Shown piece after piece: positions 1 through 6,707 of a stretch of 8,070 bases of DNA. Numbering within the stretch: the stretch's first letter is position 1; the number at the start of each line of letters is the position of its first letter. Below the pieces are notes generated by a model. The model worked only from the letters and a program-made list of their open reading frames with translations, was not told the origin of the DNA and did not search any database. This DNA comes from an uncultured Oscillospiraceae bacterium (lineage in GTDB: Bacteria; Bacillota; Clostridia; Oscillospirales; Oscillospiraceae). A program made the position numbers and the translations under genes. The DNA is taken from assembly GCA_947630345.1 (NCBI GenBank), contig CANRHF010000087.1, positions 1 to 8,070 on the forward strand. Reading direction: 5' to 3'.

Positions 1-558
1 CTCGCCGTCCGCCTGGAGGGGGATGCCAACGACTACTTCGGCAAGGGCCTTTCCGGCGGCAAGCTGGCGGTCCGTCCCCCCAAAGCGGCCCGGTTCCCCG
101 CCGGGGAGAATATCATCATCGGCAACGTGGCCCTCTACGGCGCCACCTCGGGGGAGGCCTACATCTCCGGCGTGGCGGGGGAGCGGTTCTGCGTCCGCAA
201 TTCCGGCGCCACGGCGGTGGTGGAGGGCGTGGGGGACCACGGCTGCGAGTATATGACCGGCGGCTTTGTGGCGGTGCTGGGCAAGACCGGCAGCAACTTC
301 GCCGCGGGCATGTCCGGGGGCATCGCCTACGTCCTGGACGAGGAAAACCGGCTCTACCGCAACCTGAACAAGGACATGGTACTCATCGAAAAGCTGGAGG
401 AGGAGGACGTCCGGCAGCTGCGGCAGATGCTGGAAAACCACCTCCGGGAGACCGGCTCGGAAAAGGCGGCGGCGATCCTGGCGGACTTTTCGGGCTTCGT
501 CCCCAAATTCAAGAAGATCATCCCGACAGAATACAAGCGCCGCCTGGCGGCGGGATAG
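1..558 (+). CDS. gltB: Glutamate synthase large (alpha) subunit, C-terminal part (partial)
   Basis: This is the last 185 codons of the large subunit of NADPH-dependent glutamate synthase. That enzyme takes the amide nitrogen of glutamine and transfers it to 2-oxoglutarate to give glutamate in the cytoplasm. The frame is open from base 1 and ends in TAG at 556-558, so the 5' part (amidotransferase and FMN/FeS synthase domains) lies upstream of the window. What is visible is the C-terminal right-handed beta-helix (GXGXG) domain, with the typical glycine-rich repeats: DANDYFGKGLSGGKL near the start, then GNVALYGATSGEAYISGVAGE, RNSGATAVVEGVGDHGCEYMTGG and GKTGSNFAAGMSGGIAYV. The tail after that (about the last 65 residues) is charged and helical, as is usual. 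gltD follows after 12 nt and its Shine-Dalgarno overlaps the stop codon, so the two are surely co-transcribed. The ATG at 127 is internal and not a start. Identification is from the conserved domain pattern and the gltD neighbour. Confidence 0.95.
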   Translation, partial: LAVRLEGDANDYFGKGLSGGKLAVRPPKAARFPAGENIIIGNVALYGATSGEAYISGVAGERFCVRNSGATAVVEGVGDHGCEYMTGGFVAVLGKTGSNFAAGMSGGIAYVLDEENRLYRNLNKDMVLIEKLEEEDVRQLRQMLENHLRETGSEKAAAILADFSGFVPKFKKIIPTEYKRRLAAG

Positions 559-570
559 GAGGAACGGAGC

Positions 571-2049
571 ATGGGAAAACCCACGGGTTTTTTGGAATAT
601 TCCCGGGAGGTGGGCCCCACCGTCCCGCCCCTGGAGCGAATCGGCAATTTTCAGGAGTTCCACGCGCCCCTGCCCCCGGCCCGGCAGCAGCGCCAGGCGG
701 CCCGGTGCATGGACTGCGGCGTGCCCTTCTGTCAGGCCGGGGAGCTGATCGGCGGTATGGCGTCCGGCTGCCCGCTGCGCAATCTGTGCCCGGAGTGGAA
801 CGACCTGGTGTACCTGGGCAACTGGAAGAAGGCCTATGAGCGGCTGGCCAAGACCCACAGCTTCCCGGAGTTCACCTGCCGGGTGTGCCCGGCCCTGTGC
901 GAGGCGGCCTGCACCTGCGGCCTGAACGGCGAGCCGGTGTCCACCCGGGAAAACGAGCGGGCCATCATCGAGACCGCCTTCCAAAACGGCTGGGTGGTCC
1001 CCCAGCCCCCGGCGCTGCGCACCGGGAAGCGGGTGGCGGTGATCGGCTCCGGACCGTCGGGCCTGGCGGCGGCCATGGCATTGAACCGCCGGGGCCATAC
1101 GGTGACGGTGTTTGAGCGCCACGACCGGATCGGGGGCCTGCTGCGCTACGGCATTCCCAACATGAAGCTGGACAAGAAAATCCTGGACCGGCGGATCGCC
1201 CTGATGGAGGCGGAGGGCGTGGTGTTCATCCCCAACGCGGAGGCGGGGATCGACCCCGACGCCGAGACGCTGCTCTCGGCCTTCGACCGGGTGCTGCTGT
1301 GCTGCGGGGCCTCCCAACCCCGGGACGTCACCGCCCCGGGCCGGGAGCTGGGGGGCATCTATTTCGCCGTGGACTTCCTCTCCGCCGTGACCAAGAGCCT
1401 GCTGGATTCGGGCCTGCGGGACCGGAAATATCCCCAGGTCCAGGGCAAGGATGTGGTGGTCATCGGCGGCGGCGACACGGGCAACGACTGCGTGGGCACC
1501 GCCATCCGCCTGGGCTGCAAATCCGTGACCCAGCTGGAAATGATGCCCTGTCCCCCGGGAACCCGGGGACCGAACAACCCCTGGCCCGAGTGGCCCAAGG
1601 TCAAAAAGACGGACTACGGCCAGGAGGAGGCCATCGCCAAATTCGGCCACGACCCCCGGATCTACCAGACCACAGTATCGGCGTTCCTGGGCGACCGCCG
1701 GGGCAAGGTCCGGCGGCTGCGACTGGTGAGTCTGGAGCCGAAGGCCGACCCCGCCACCGGCCGGACCGTCATGACCCCGGTGCCCGGCTCGGAGCGGGAG
1801 ATCCCCTGCGGGACGGTGCTGATCGCGGCGGGCTTTCTGGGCTGCCAGAGAAGCGTGGCGGAGGCCTTCGGCGTGGCGGTGGACGGCCGGGGCAACGTGG
1901 AGAGCCGGGACTATCAGACCTCCCATCCCCGGATTTTCGCCGCCGGGGATATGCGCCGGGGCCAGTCCCTGGTGGTCTGGGCCATTCGGGAGGGCCGGGA
2001 GGCCGCCCGGGCGGTGGACGCCTCCCTGATGGGCTACAGCAACCTCTAA
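571..2049 (+). CDS. gltD: Glutamate synthase small (beta) subunit, NADPH-dependent
   Basis: The 492-residue product is the FAD- and NADPH-binding subunit that passes electrons from NADPH through FeS clusters to the large subunit. The N-terminal region carries two cysteine groups for 4Fe-4S clusters: Cys46, 49, 54, 67 and 73 (CMDCGVPFC...GCPLRNLCPEWN), and Cys103, 106, 110, 114 and 116 (CRVCPALCEAACTCG). An FAD dinucleotide-binding fold follows (VIGSGPSGLAAA, about 158-169), then the NADPH-binding fold (VIGGGDTGNDCVGTAIR, about 298-314), and the C-terminal FAD contact IFAAGDMRRGQS (about 455-466). The length is that of ordinary GltD. The ATG at 571 has AGGAGG at 557-562, eight bases upstream and overlapping the gltB stop. 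No convincing terminator follows the TAA at 2047-2049, so transcription may run into the small downstream gene. All key cysteines and glycines are present and nothing looks damaged. Related proteins of this family (dihydropyrimidine dehydrogenase or NfnB-like subunits) are less likely because gltB is directly upstream. Confidence 0.97.
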   Translation: MGKPTGFLEYSREVGPTVPPLERIGNFQEFHAPLPPARQQRQAARCMDCGVPFCQAGELIGGMASGCPLRNLCPEWNDLVYLGNWKKAYERLAKTHSFPEFTCRVCPALCEAACTCGLNGEPVSTRENERAIIETAFQNGWVVPQPPALRTGKRVAVIGSGPSGLAAAMALNRRGHTVTVFERHDRIGGLLRYGIPNMKLDKKILDRRIALMEAEGVVFIPNAEAGIDPDAETLLSAFDRVLLCCGASQPRDVTAPGRELGGIYFAVDFLSAVTKSLLDSGLRDRKYPQVQGKDVVVIGGGDTGNDCVGTAIRLGCKSVTQLEMMPCPPGTRGPNNPWPEWPKVKKTDYGQEEAIAKFGHDPRIYQTTVSAFLGDRRGKVRRLRLVSLEPKADPATGRTVMTPVPGSEREIPCGTVLIAAGFLGCQRSVAEAFGVAVDGRGNVESRDYQTSHPRIFAAGDMRRGQSLVVWAIREGREAARAVDASLMGYSNL

Positions 2050-2176
2050 GGAGTACTTATCAGCCCCATGCAGGCGGCAACTTTCGTCGATTGGCATAGA
2101 ATGGTGTCGGGAGCGGGCGATTTTTCCGTTCCTCGTGATTCGTACAGGCCAAGGAAGGACGAAAGGAGCGGGGTTG

Positions 2177-2377
2177 ATGCACCAGTATTTTCACACGGTG
2201 TTCGGATTTTGTCTCTGGGACGCGCTGGCCCTGGGGGTGCTGGCCGCCATCGTGGCGGTGCTGGCGGTCCATGCAGCGGCCCGGCGGCGGCGACAGAACA
2301 AGCTGGAACAGGAGCTTGAAAAGCGCCGGAAGGAGCAATCCGCCCAAGAGGACCGGCAGGAACCGGAAAGCCGCTGA
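2177..2377 (+). CDS. Small single-pass membrane protein, 66 aa, unknown function
   Basis: I do not recognise this gene. The chosen ATG at 2177 has AGGAG at 2164-2168 eight bases upstream. An in-frame ATG at 2135 lacks a Shine-Dalgarno and would add 14 polar residues before the membrane segment. The 66-residue product begins with a short aromatic stretch (MHQYFHTVFGFCLW). It continues with one hydrophobic helix of about 20 residues (roughly 15-34, rich in Ala/Val/Leu), then a basic stop-transfer patch (ARRRRQNK, about 34-41). It ends in a very charged tail (ELEKRRKEQSAQEDRQEPESR) likely to form a short helix or coiled coil. The positive patch directly after the helix predicts a cytoplasmic C-terminus. 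The gene lies 127 nt after gltD and has a strong terminator 7 nt after its stop. It may be read through from gltBD or have its own promoter in the 2050-2176 gap, where I see no good -35/-10 pair. The membrane-helix and charged-tail layout supports a real gene, but function is unknown. Confidence 0.65.
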   Translation: MHQYFHTVFGFCLWDALALGVLAAIVAVLAVHAAARRRRQNKLEQELEKRRKEQSAQEDRQEPESR

Positions 2378-2383
2378 ATCTCT

Positions 2384-2426
2384 AAGTCCCTGGACCGGGG
2401 TTTCCCCGGCCCAGGGATTTCCTTTT
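2384..2426 (+). terminator. Strong rho-independent terminator after the small membrane gene
   Basis: The left arm 2384-2400 pairs with 2404-2420 around a TTT loop. Sixteen of 17 positions pair: only A2394 opposite C2410 is unpaired, and G2386-T2418 is a wobble. The loop-proximal core is CCGGGG/CCCCGG. A T-rich run (TTTCCTTTT) follows the 3' arm. It begins 7 nt after the stop of the small gene, closes the upstream unit and insulates it from the importer operon promoter that starts about 45 nt downstream. Confidence 0.9.
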
Positions 2427-2471
2427 CCGTGACGCCATCCCGGGCGGTGGGCGTTTTCCCAAAAAACGGGG

Positions 2472-2500
2472 TTGCAATTTTGTGAAAGCTGCTGTATAAT
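2472..2500 (+). promoter_or_regulatory. Sigma-A-type promoter for the ABC importer operon
   Basis: A perfect -10 hexamer TATAAT lies at 2495-2500. A -35-like TTGCAA (4 of 6 to TTGACA) lies at 2472-2477, giving an exact 17-nt spacer. The stretch is AT-rich within a very GC-rich window and sits in the only sizeable intergenic gap before the five-gene operon, just after a terminator. Transcription would start near 2506-2508, leaving a leader of about 72 nt before the binding-protein start codon. No competing promoter of similar quality was seen in this gap. Confidence 0.8.
2476..2490 (+). promoter_or_regulatory. CodY-box-like sequence inside the promoter spacer
   Basis: The 15 bases AATTTTGTGAAAGCT match the published CodY consensus AATTTTCWGAAAATT at 12 of 15 positions, with mismatches at positions 7, 13 and 14. 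The site overlaps the -35 element and the spacer, where a bound repressor would block RNA polymerase. CodY commonly controls peptide transporters in Firmicutes in response to branched-chain amino acids and GTP. The match is partly expected by chance in any AT-rich promoter spacer, and I cannot see whether this organism has codY, so this is a candidate only. Confidence 0.3.
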
Positions 2501-2520
2501 CACCCCTGGACAATTTAATA

Positions 2521-2547
2521 ATGGGAGAAGAAGTAATGATGTTGTAA
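2521..2547 (+). other. Possible leader mini-ORF in the importer 5' leader
   Basis: The leader contains ATG-GGA-GAA-GAA-GTA-ATG-ATG-TTG-TAA, an 8-codon frame. The inner ATG at 2536 has a good Shine-Dalgarno, GGAG at 2524-2527, with 8-nt spacing, and would give only Met-Met-Leu before TAA. Translation would stop right at the foot of the hairpin at 2548-2564. It could be a short regulatory ORF, or simply a purine-rich leader that happens to be open. Nothing in the encoded residues points to a specific effector. Confidence 0.25.
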
Positions 2548-2564
2548 CGCCGCGAAAAGCGGCG
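2548..2564 (+). promoter_or_regulatory. GC hairpin immediately before the binding-protein ribosome site
   Basis: CGCCGC at 2548-2553 pairs perfectly with GCGGCG at 2559-2564 around a GAAAA loop. The 3' foot is one base from the AAGGAG (2566-2571) that serves the ATG at 2579. No U-tract follows, so it is not an intrinsic terminator. It could stabilise the mRNA 5' end or tune ribosome access to the first gene. The stem is directly visible, and its role is inference. Confidence 0.5.
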
Positions 2565-2578
2565 GAAGGAGAATCGCA

Positions 2579-4126
2579 ATGAAAAAGCAAATCCTTGCCC
2601 TTTTCCTGGCGGTGGGCGTCCTCGCGGGCTTACTCGGCGGTTGCCGGGAAGCCACGCCCCAGAACTCCACTGCCAGCAGCACAAATGCCCCTTCTTCCCA
2701 GGCGCCCCAAAAGGCGGAGATCGCCGTGGGGATCGCCCAGGACCTGGACGATAGTCTTGACCCGTATCAGATGACGGCCGCAGGAACTAGAGAGGTCATG
2801 TTCAACGTCTTTGAAGGGCTGATAAAGCCCGACAGCCAGGGGAATTTTGTCCCGGCGGTGGCGGTATCTTATGCCGTTTCCACCGATGGCTGCACCTACA
2901 CCTTCCCTTTGCGGGAGGGCGTGACCTTCCACAATGGGAAGGAATGCACCTTTGAAGACGTGCTCTATTCCTTCCAAACCTGCGCCGCCGTCACGGTCAA
3001 TTCTTCCGTGGCAGCGGCGCTTTCCAATGTGGCGGACATCCGGGAGGAGGACGGCGGCGTGGTGATCACCCTGACGGCGCCGGACCCGGACTTCCTCAGC
3101 ATGGCCGCCAGCGTCTACATCGTGCCCAAGGACTATGACGGCCAGGCCACCGACCCGGTGGGCACCGGCCCCTTCCGGTTCGTCTCCCGGAGCATCCAGG
3201 AGAACGTGATCCTGGAGCGGTTCGACGGGTACTACGGCGCGAAACCCGCCCTGGAGCGGGTGACCTACCGGATCTTCTCCGACGGCAACGCCCTGTTCAC
3301 CGCTCTGAACAGCGGCGCCCTGGACCTGGTGGCCCATCTGACTGTGGACCAGGTGGCGAGCCTGACCAACGGCTACCGGATTTTGGAGGGGACCATGAAT
3401 CTGGTCCAGGCCATGTACCTGAACCACGCCAAGGAACCCTTCGACAACGAGCTGGTCCGCCAGGCCCTGTGCTACGCGGTGGATGTGGACGCCATGCTGG
3501 CCCTCACCGCCGACGGCCACGGCGCCAAGGTGGGCTCCTCCATGTACCCGGCCTTCGGCAAGTACTTTGACCCCGCTTTGGCGGACCGCTATCCCCACGA
3601 TGCGGAGAAGGCCAAGGCCCTTCTGGCCCAGGCCGGCTATCCCGACGGCTTTTCCTTCACCCTCACGGTGCCCAGCAACTATGCCCCCCATGTGGACACG
3701 GCCACGGTGATCGTGGAACAGCTGAAGGAAGTGGGGGTGGAGGCCAAGCTGGAGCTGGTGGAGTGGGAGACCTGGCTCTCCGAGGTCTACGCCGGCCGGA
3801 ATTTCGAGGCTACCCTGGTGGGCTTTGACGCCAGCACCCTCACCGCCTCGGCCATGCTGGCCCGGTGGGTTACCGGCGACGGGAAGAACATGATCGGCTA
3901 TTCCAACCCGGACTACGACGATGCCTACGCCGCCGCCCGGGACCCGGCCCACACCGAGGAGGAGCAGACCGCCTATTACCGGCAATGCCTGGAAATTTTG
4001 AGCGACACCGCCGCCAACGTGTACCTGCAGGACCTGGCGGATTTTGTGGCCATCAATCCGGCGCTGACGGGCTACGCGTTCTATCCCCTGTATGTCATGG
4101 ATATGTCCACATTGTCTTTTCAGTAA
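2579..4126 (+). CDS. ABC importer substrate-binding lipoprotein, peptide/nickel family (SBP_bac_5)
   Basis: The 515-residue product is the extracellular solute receptor of the importer encoded downstream. It starts with a lipoprotein signal: Lys-Lys, a hydrophobic core, and the lipobox LLGGC with Cys22 as the lipidated residue. A Ser/Thr/Asn/Gln-rich tether follows (about 23-45). The rest is a family 5 binding protein: GNFVPAVAVSYAVSTDG...LREGVTFHNGKECTFEDVLYSF (about 88-132), VGTGPFRF (194-201), the ERFDGYYGAKPALERVTYRI block (213-232), NHAKEPFDNELVRQALCYAVD (282-302), YPHDAEKAKALLAQAGYPDGF (338-358) and a C-terminal GYSNPDYDD segment (440-448). Length matches DppA/OppA/NikA proteins. AAGGAG at 2566-2571 lies seven bases before the ATG. 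The gene is first in the operon, 22 nt before the first permease. The substrate cannot be told from the sequence by eye: peptides are the default, while nickel or metallophore chelates are possible given the sizes of the partner subunits. The first third looks somewhat less GC-biased than the rest. Confidence 0.93.
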   Translation: MKKQILALFLAVGVLAGLLGGCREATPQNSTASSTNAPSSQAPQKAEIAVGIAQDLDDSLDPYQMTAAGTREVMFNVFEGLIKPDSQGNFVPAVAVSYAVSTDGCTYTFPLREGVTFHNGKECTFEDVLYSFQTCAAVTVNSSVAAALSNVADIREEDGGVVITLTAPDPDFLSMAASVYIVPKDYDGQATDPVGTGPFRFVSRSIQENVILERFDGYYGAKPALERVTYRIFSDGNALFTALNSGALDLVAHLTVDQVASLTNGYRILEGTMNLVQAMYLNHAKEPFDNELVRQALCYAVDVDAMLALTADGHGAKVGSSMYPAFGKYFDPALADRYPHDAEKAKALLAQAGYPDGFSFTLTVPSNYAPHVDTATVIVEQLKEVGVEAKLELVEWETWLSEVYAGRNFEATLVGFDASTLTASAMLARWVTGDGKNMIGYSNPDYDDAYAAARDPAHTEEEQTAYYRQCLEILSDTAANVYLQDLADFVAINPALTGYAFYPLYVMDMSTLSFQ

Positions 4127-4148
4127 GCAATAGAAAGGAGGCTTCGGC

Positions 4149-5090
4149 GTGAAGACCCTGTTTTCCAAATGCGCGGCTCTCATTATTACATTGTTCCTGG
4201 TCTCCGCCCTGGCTTTCTTTGCCTTTGCCCTGATCCCCGCCGACCCCGCCACCACCATGCTGGGCTCCGAGGCGACCCCGGAGGCGGTGGCGGCGCTGCG
4301 GGCCCAGCTGGGCCTGGACCGGCCCCTGCCGGTGCGGTATTTTGAATGGCTGACAGGCTTCCTCCGGGGGGACCTGGGGGAGAGCTACCTCTACCGCATG
4401 GAGGTGGGGCAGATGCTCTCCGGTAAGCTCGCGGTGTCGGCCCTGCTAACGATGCTGTCCTTCCTGCTGACCGTGGCGCTGTCCATCCCCCTAGGGGTGC
4501 TGGCGGGAAGTGTGCGGAACCGGTATTTCGACGCCGCCGCCGTGGGCCTGAACCAGCTGGTGATGAGCGTGCCCCCCTTTTTCCTGGGAATCCTGGCCTG
4601 CTATGGGCTGGGCATCGTCCTGAAATGGTTCACCCCCGGGGCCTATGTGTCCCCGGAGAAGGATTTTTGGGGCTGCGTCCGGTATCTGATCTTCCCGGCG
4701 CTGTCCATCGCCATTCCCCGGTCCGCCATGGCGGTGAAGCTGCTGCGCAGTGCCATCCGGGACCAGCTGGGGCAGGACTATGTCCGCACCGCCCGGAGCC
4801 GGGGGGCCTCCGAGACCTCCATTTTGCTCCGGCAGGTGCTGCGCAACGCCCTGCTGCCGGTGATCACCTTTTTGGCGGTGTCCCTGGCGGAGATCATGAC
4901 CATGAGCATCCTCATCGAGCAGGTTTTCAGCATCCCCGGGGTGGGGCAGCTGCTGCTGTCCAGCGTGTCCAACCGGGACTATCCGGTGGTGCTGGCCATC
5001 GTCATGCTTTTGGCCGCCTGGATCGTTACCATCCACTTCCTGGCGGATCTGCTGACCCGGTTGGCCGATCCCCGGGTCCGGCTGGGATAG
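4149..5090 (+). CDS. ABC importer permease, DppB/OppB/NikB type (GTG start)
   Basis: The 313-residue inner-membrane protein forms half of the translocation pore with the permease encoded next. It has the layout of the B-type permease: a first membrane helix at about 8-29 (LIITLFLVSALAFFAFALIP), then an extracellular loop with the family pattern LRAQLGLDRPLPVRYFEWL...GDLGESY (about 50-80). The remaining helices lie at about 97-120, 133-158, 180-197, 236-257 and 280-302. The cytoplasmic EAA loop that docks on the ATPases is DYVRTARSRGASETSILLRQV (about 210-230), followed by LRNALLPVIT. The end, SIPGVGQLLLSSVSNRDYPVV, is also typical. The start codon is GTG at 4149, supported by AGGAGG at 4136-4141 with seven bases between, and no nearby ATG is a better fit. 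Length is that of E. coli NikB/DppB-class proteins. It lies 22 nt after the binding protein and 10 nt before the second permease. Confidence 0.95.
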   Translation: MKTLFSKCAALIITLFLVSALAFFAFALIPADPATTMLGSEATPEAVAALRAQLGLDRPLPVRYFEWLTGFLRGDLGESYLYRMEVGQMLSGKLAVSALLTMLSFLLTVALSIPLGVLAGSVRNRYFDAAAVGLNQLVMSVPPFFLGILACYGLGIVLKWFTPGAYVSPEKDFWGCVRYLIFPALSIAIPRSAMAVKLLRSAIRDQLGQDYVRTARSRGASETSILLRQVLRNALLPVITFLAVSLAEIMTMSILIEQVFSIPGVGQLLLSSVSNRDYPVVLAIVMLLAAWIVTIHFLADLLTRLADPRVRLG

Positions 5091-5100
5091 GGGGGCAGGC

Positions 5101-5904
5101 ATGAAGAAAAAGAGAAACCCCATGCTCCTGTTCGGCGGCGCTATCAGCCTGCTGACGGTGGGCGCCGCCCTCCTGGGCGCGTTTTGGACGCCCTATAACC
5201 CCACGGCGGTGAGCGCCGCGGAGAAATTCTGCCCGCCCTCCCTTGTCCACCTGCTGGGCACCGACAATTTTGGCCGGGATGTGTTCAGCCGGGTCCTCCA
5301 GGGTATGGGGGCCAGCCTGCTGATCGCCGCCTGCGTGGTGGCCATCGGCTGCCTGCTGGGCGCCGCCATTGGCTGCCTGTGCGGCTATTTCGGCGGCCCG
5401 GCGGACTTCCTGCTGACCCGGCTGTGCGATGTGGTCACCGCCTTCCCCTCGGTGCTGCTGGCCCTGGTGGTGGTCAGCCTGGCGGGCCGGGGGACGGTTC
5501 AGATCGTCCTGGCCCTGGGGGTGCTGTTCATCCCCAGCTTTGCCCGGCTGGTCCGGGGGGAGGCGGCCCGCTGCCGGGACGCCAGCTACATTCAGAGCGC
5601 CCGGCTCATGGGCGTCTCCCATGGCCGGATCCTGCTGGCCCACATCCTGCCCAATCTCAAAGGAGTGCTGGTGCCGGCCATCGTCATCGGCTTTAACAAC
5701 GCCATTTTAAGCGAGGCCAGCATGAGCTTTCTGGGCCTGGGGGTGCAGCCCCCCTTCCCCAGCCTGGGTTCCATGCTCTCCGACAGCCAGACCTATCTGC
5801 AGCTGGCCCCCTGGTACGCTTTCAGCGCCGGGGCGGCCATTGCCCTGCTGATTTTGGGATTCAGCCTGCTGGGAGAGGGGCTTCAGCGCCGCCGCCGGGC
5901 ATAA
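5101..5904 (+). CDS. ABC importer permease, DppC/OppC/NikC type
   Basis: The 267-residue product is the second pore subunit. A positively charged N-terminus (MKKKRN) precedes the first helix (about 8-29). The C-type permease signature HLLGTDNFGRDVFSRVLQG (about 50-68) follows, then helices at about 71-97, 112-128, 133-150, 189-206 and 238-257. The EAA loop is YIQSARLMGVSHGRILLAHILPN (about 163-185), and the conserved SEASMSFLGLGVQPPFPSLGSML block is at about 204-226. It ends in a basic tail (QRRRRA). Length is short compared with many DppC proteins (about 300) and closer to NikC (about 277). The ATG at 5101 has a G-rich but imperfect ribosome site (GGGGGCAGG) and begins 10 nt after the previous stop, so translational coupling is plausible. 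Its TAA at 5902-5904 overlaps the Shine-Dalgarno of the next gene. Several Cys residues lie in or near the second and third helices; I attach no function to them. Confidence 0.95.
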   Translation: MKKKRNPMLLFGGAISLLTVGAALLGAFWTPYNPTAVSAAEKFCPPSLVHLLGTDNFGRDVFSRVLQGMGASLLIAACVVAIGCLLGAAIGCLCGYFGGPADFLLTRLCDVVTAFPSVLLALVVVSLAGRGTVQIVLALGVLFIPSFARLVRGEAARCRDASYIQSARLMGVSHGRILLAHILPNLKGVLVPAIVIGFNNAILSEASMSFLGLGVQPPFPSLGSMLSDSQTYLQLAPWYAFSAGAAIALLILGFSLLGEGLQRRRRA

Positions 5905-5915
5905 GGAGGGAGCGT

Positions 5916-6698
5916 ATGCTGCAAGTTGAGCATCTTTCGGTCCGATTCCCAGGCAGGTCGGCTACTGCGGTGGAGGATGTGAGCTTTTGCCTAAACCGGG
6001 GGGAAATCTTGGGCCTGGTGGGGGAGAGCGGCAGCGGAAAATCCGTCACCGCCCAGTGCCTGGCGGGGCTGCTGCTTCCCGACGCGGAGGTAACAGGCTC
6101 TATTCGCCTGGATAGTCAGGAACTGAACGGGGCATCCCCCGTCCAGCTTCGGGCCGTCCGGGGGAAGGAGGTGGCCATGGTGTTCCAGGAGCCCATGACC
6201 AGCCTGAACCCGGTGCTGCGGGTGGAGCGGCAGGTGGAGGAGGCTCTTCGGATCCACACCCACCTGAACGCGCGCCAGCGCCGGGACAGAGCCCTGGCCG
6301 CCATGGCGGAGGCGGAGCTGCCGGACCCGGCGGCCCTGGGCCGCCGCTATCCCCACCAGCTCTCCGGGGGCCAGCTCCAGCGGGCGATGATCGCCGCCGC
6401 CCTGGTGTCGGAGCCCAAGTATTTGCTGTGCGACGAGATCACCACCGCCCTGGACGTGACGGTGCAGGTCCAGATTTTGGACCTGCTGGGAAAGCTTTCC
6501 CGGGAGCGGAATATGGGGGTGCTGTTCATCAGCCACGATCTGCGCCTGGTGAAAAAGCTCTGCCACCGGGCGCTCGTGATGCGCGGCGGCAGGATCGTGG
6601 AGACCGGCACCGTGGAGGAGCTGTTCCAGGCCCCCAGGGAGGCGTATACCCGGCGGCTTTTGGACGCCATTCCCACCCGGGACAGCAAGCTGCGATAA
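5916..6698 (+). CDS. ABC importer ATPase 1, DppD/OppD/NikD type
   Basis: The 260-residue cytoplasmic ATPase powers the importer together with the next gene product. Visible motifs are Walker A GESGSGKSV (36-44), Q-loop FQEPMTSLNP with Gln91 (90-99), ABC signature LSGGQ (149-153) followed by LQRAMIA, Walker B YLLCDE with Glu174, a D-loop region TTALD (176-180) and switch His207 in FISHD. The usual DEPT after Walker B reads DEIT here (Ile175 for Pro). The protein ends shortly after YTRRLLDAIP. It therefore lacks the C-terminal oligopeptide-transporter extension (oligo_HPY) found in about 320-residue DppD/OppD proteins, and matches NikD (about 254 residues) in size. AAGGAGG at 5903-5909 lies six bases before the ATG and overlaps the stop of the permease gene. 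The next ATPase gene starts 9 nt downstream. Assignment to the peptide/nickel ATPase family is firm; the substrate class is not. Confidence 0.95.
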   Translation: MLQVEHLSVRFPGRSATAVEDVSFCLNRGEILGLVGESGSGKSVTAQCLAGLLLPDAEVTGSIRLDSQELNGASPVQLRAVRGKEVAMVFQEPMTSLNPVLRVERQVEEALRIHTHLNARQRRDRALAAMAEAELPDPAALGRRYPHQLSGGQLQRAMIAAALVSEPKYLLCDEITTALDVTVQVQILDLLGKLSRERNMGVLFISHDLRLVKKLCHRALVMRGGRIVETGTVEELFQAPREAYTRRLLDAIPTRDSKLR

Positions 6699-6707
6699 GG
6701 AGGAGCC

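Noticed and set aside
1299..2099. Open frame of 266 codons on the + strand inside gltD
   Set aside because: It is the +1-shifted shadow of gltD, a Gly/Arg/Pro-rich translation without domains, and gltD itself is intact with all motifs.
2097..2102. TAGAAT as a -10 element for the small membrane gene
   Set aside because: No acceptable -35 hexamer lies 16-18 nt upstream, so I did not call a promoter.
2068..2319. 83-codon + strand frame overlapping the small membrane gene
   Set aside because: No Shine-Dalgarno at its ATG and a Gly/Arg-rich tail typical of shadow frames. The overlapping frame at 2177 has a ribosome site and a clear membrane helix.
2452..2468. Six-bp hairpin (CGTTTT/AAAACG) just upstream of the -35 element
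   Set aside because: The stem is weak, has no associated T-run after it, and lies outside the predicted transcript. It is probably chance.
2060..2684. Open frames on the - strand across the small membrane gene and leader (176 and 100 codons)
   Set aside because: They cross a strong terminator and a good + strand promoter and show no domain or ribosome site. The + strand features explain the region better.
2630..4258. Long open frame of 542 codons on the - strand opposite the binding-protein gene
   Set aside because: It mirrors the codon positions of a strongly GC3-biased gene. The translation is rich in Gly/His/Val/Gln with no recognisable domain, while the + strand frame has a lipobox and all family 5 binding-protein motifs. 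No Shine-Dalgarno was evident.
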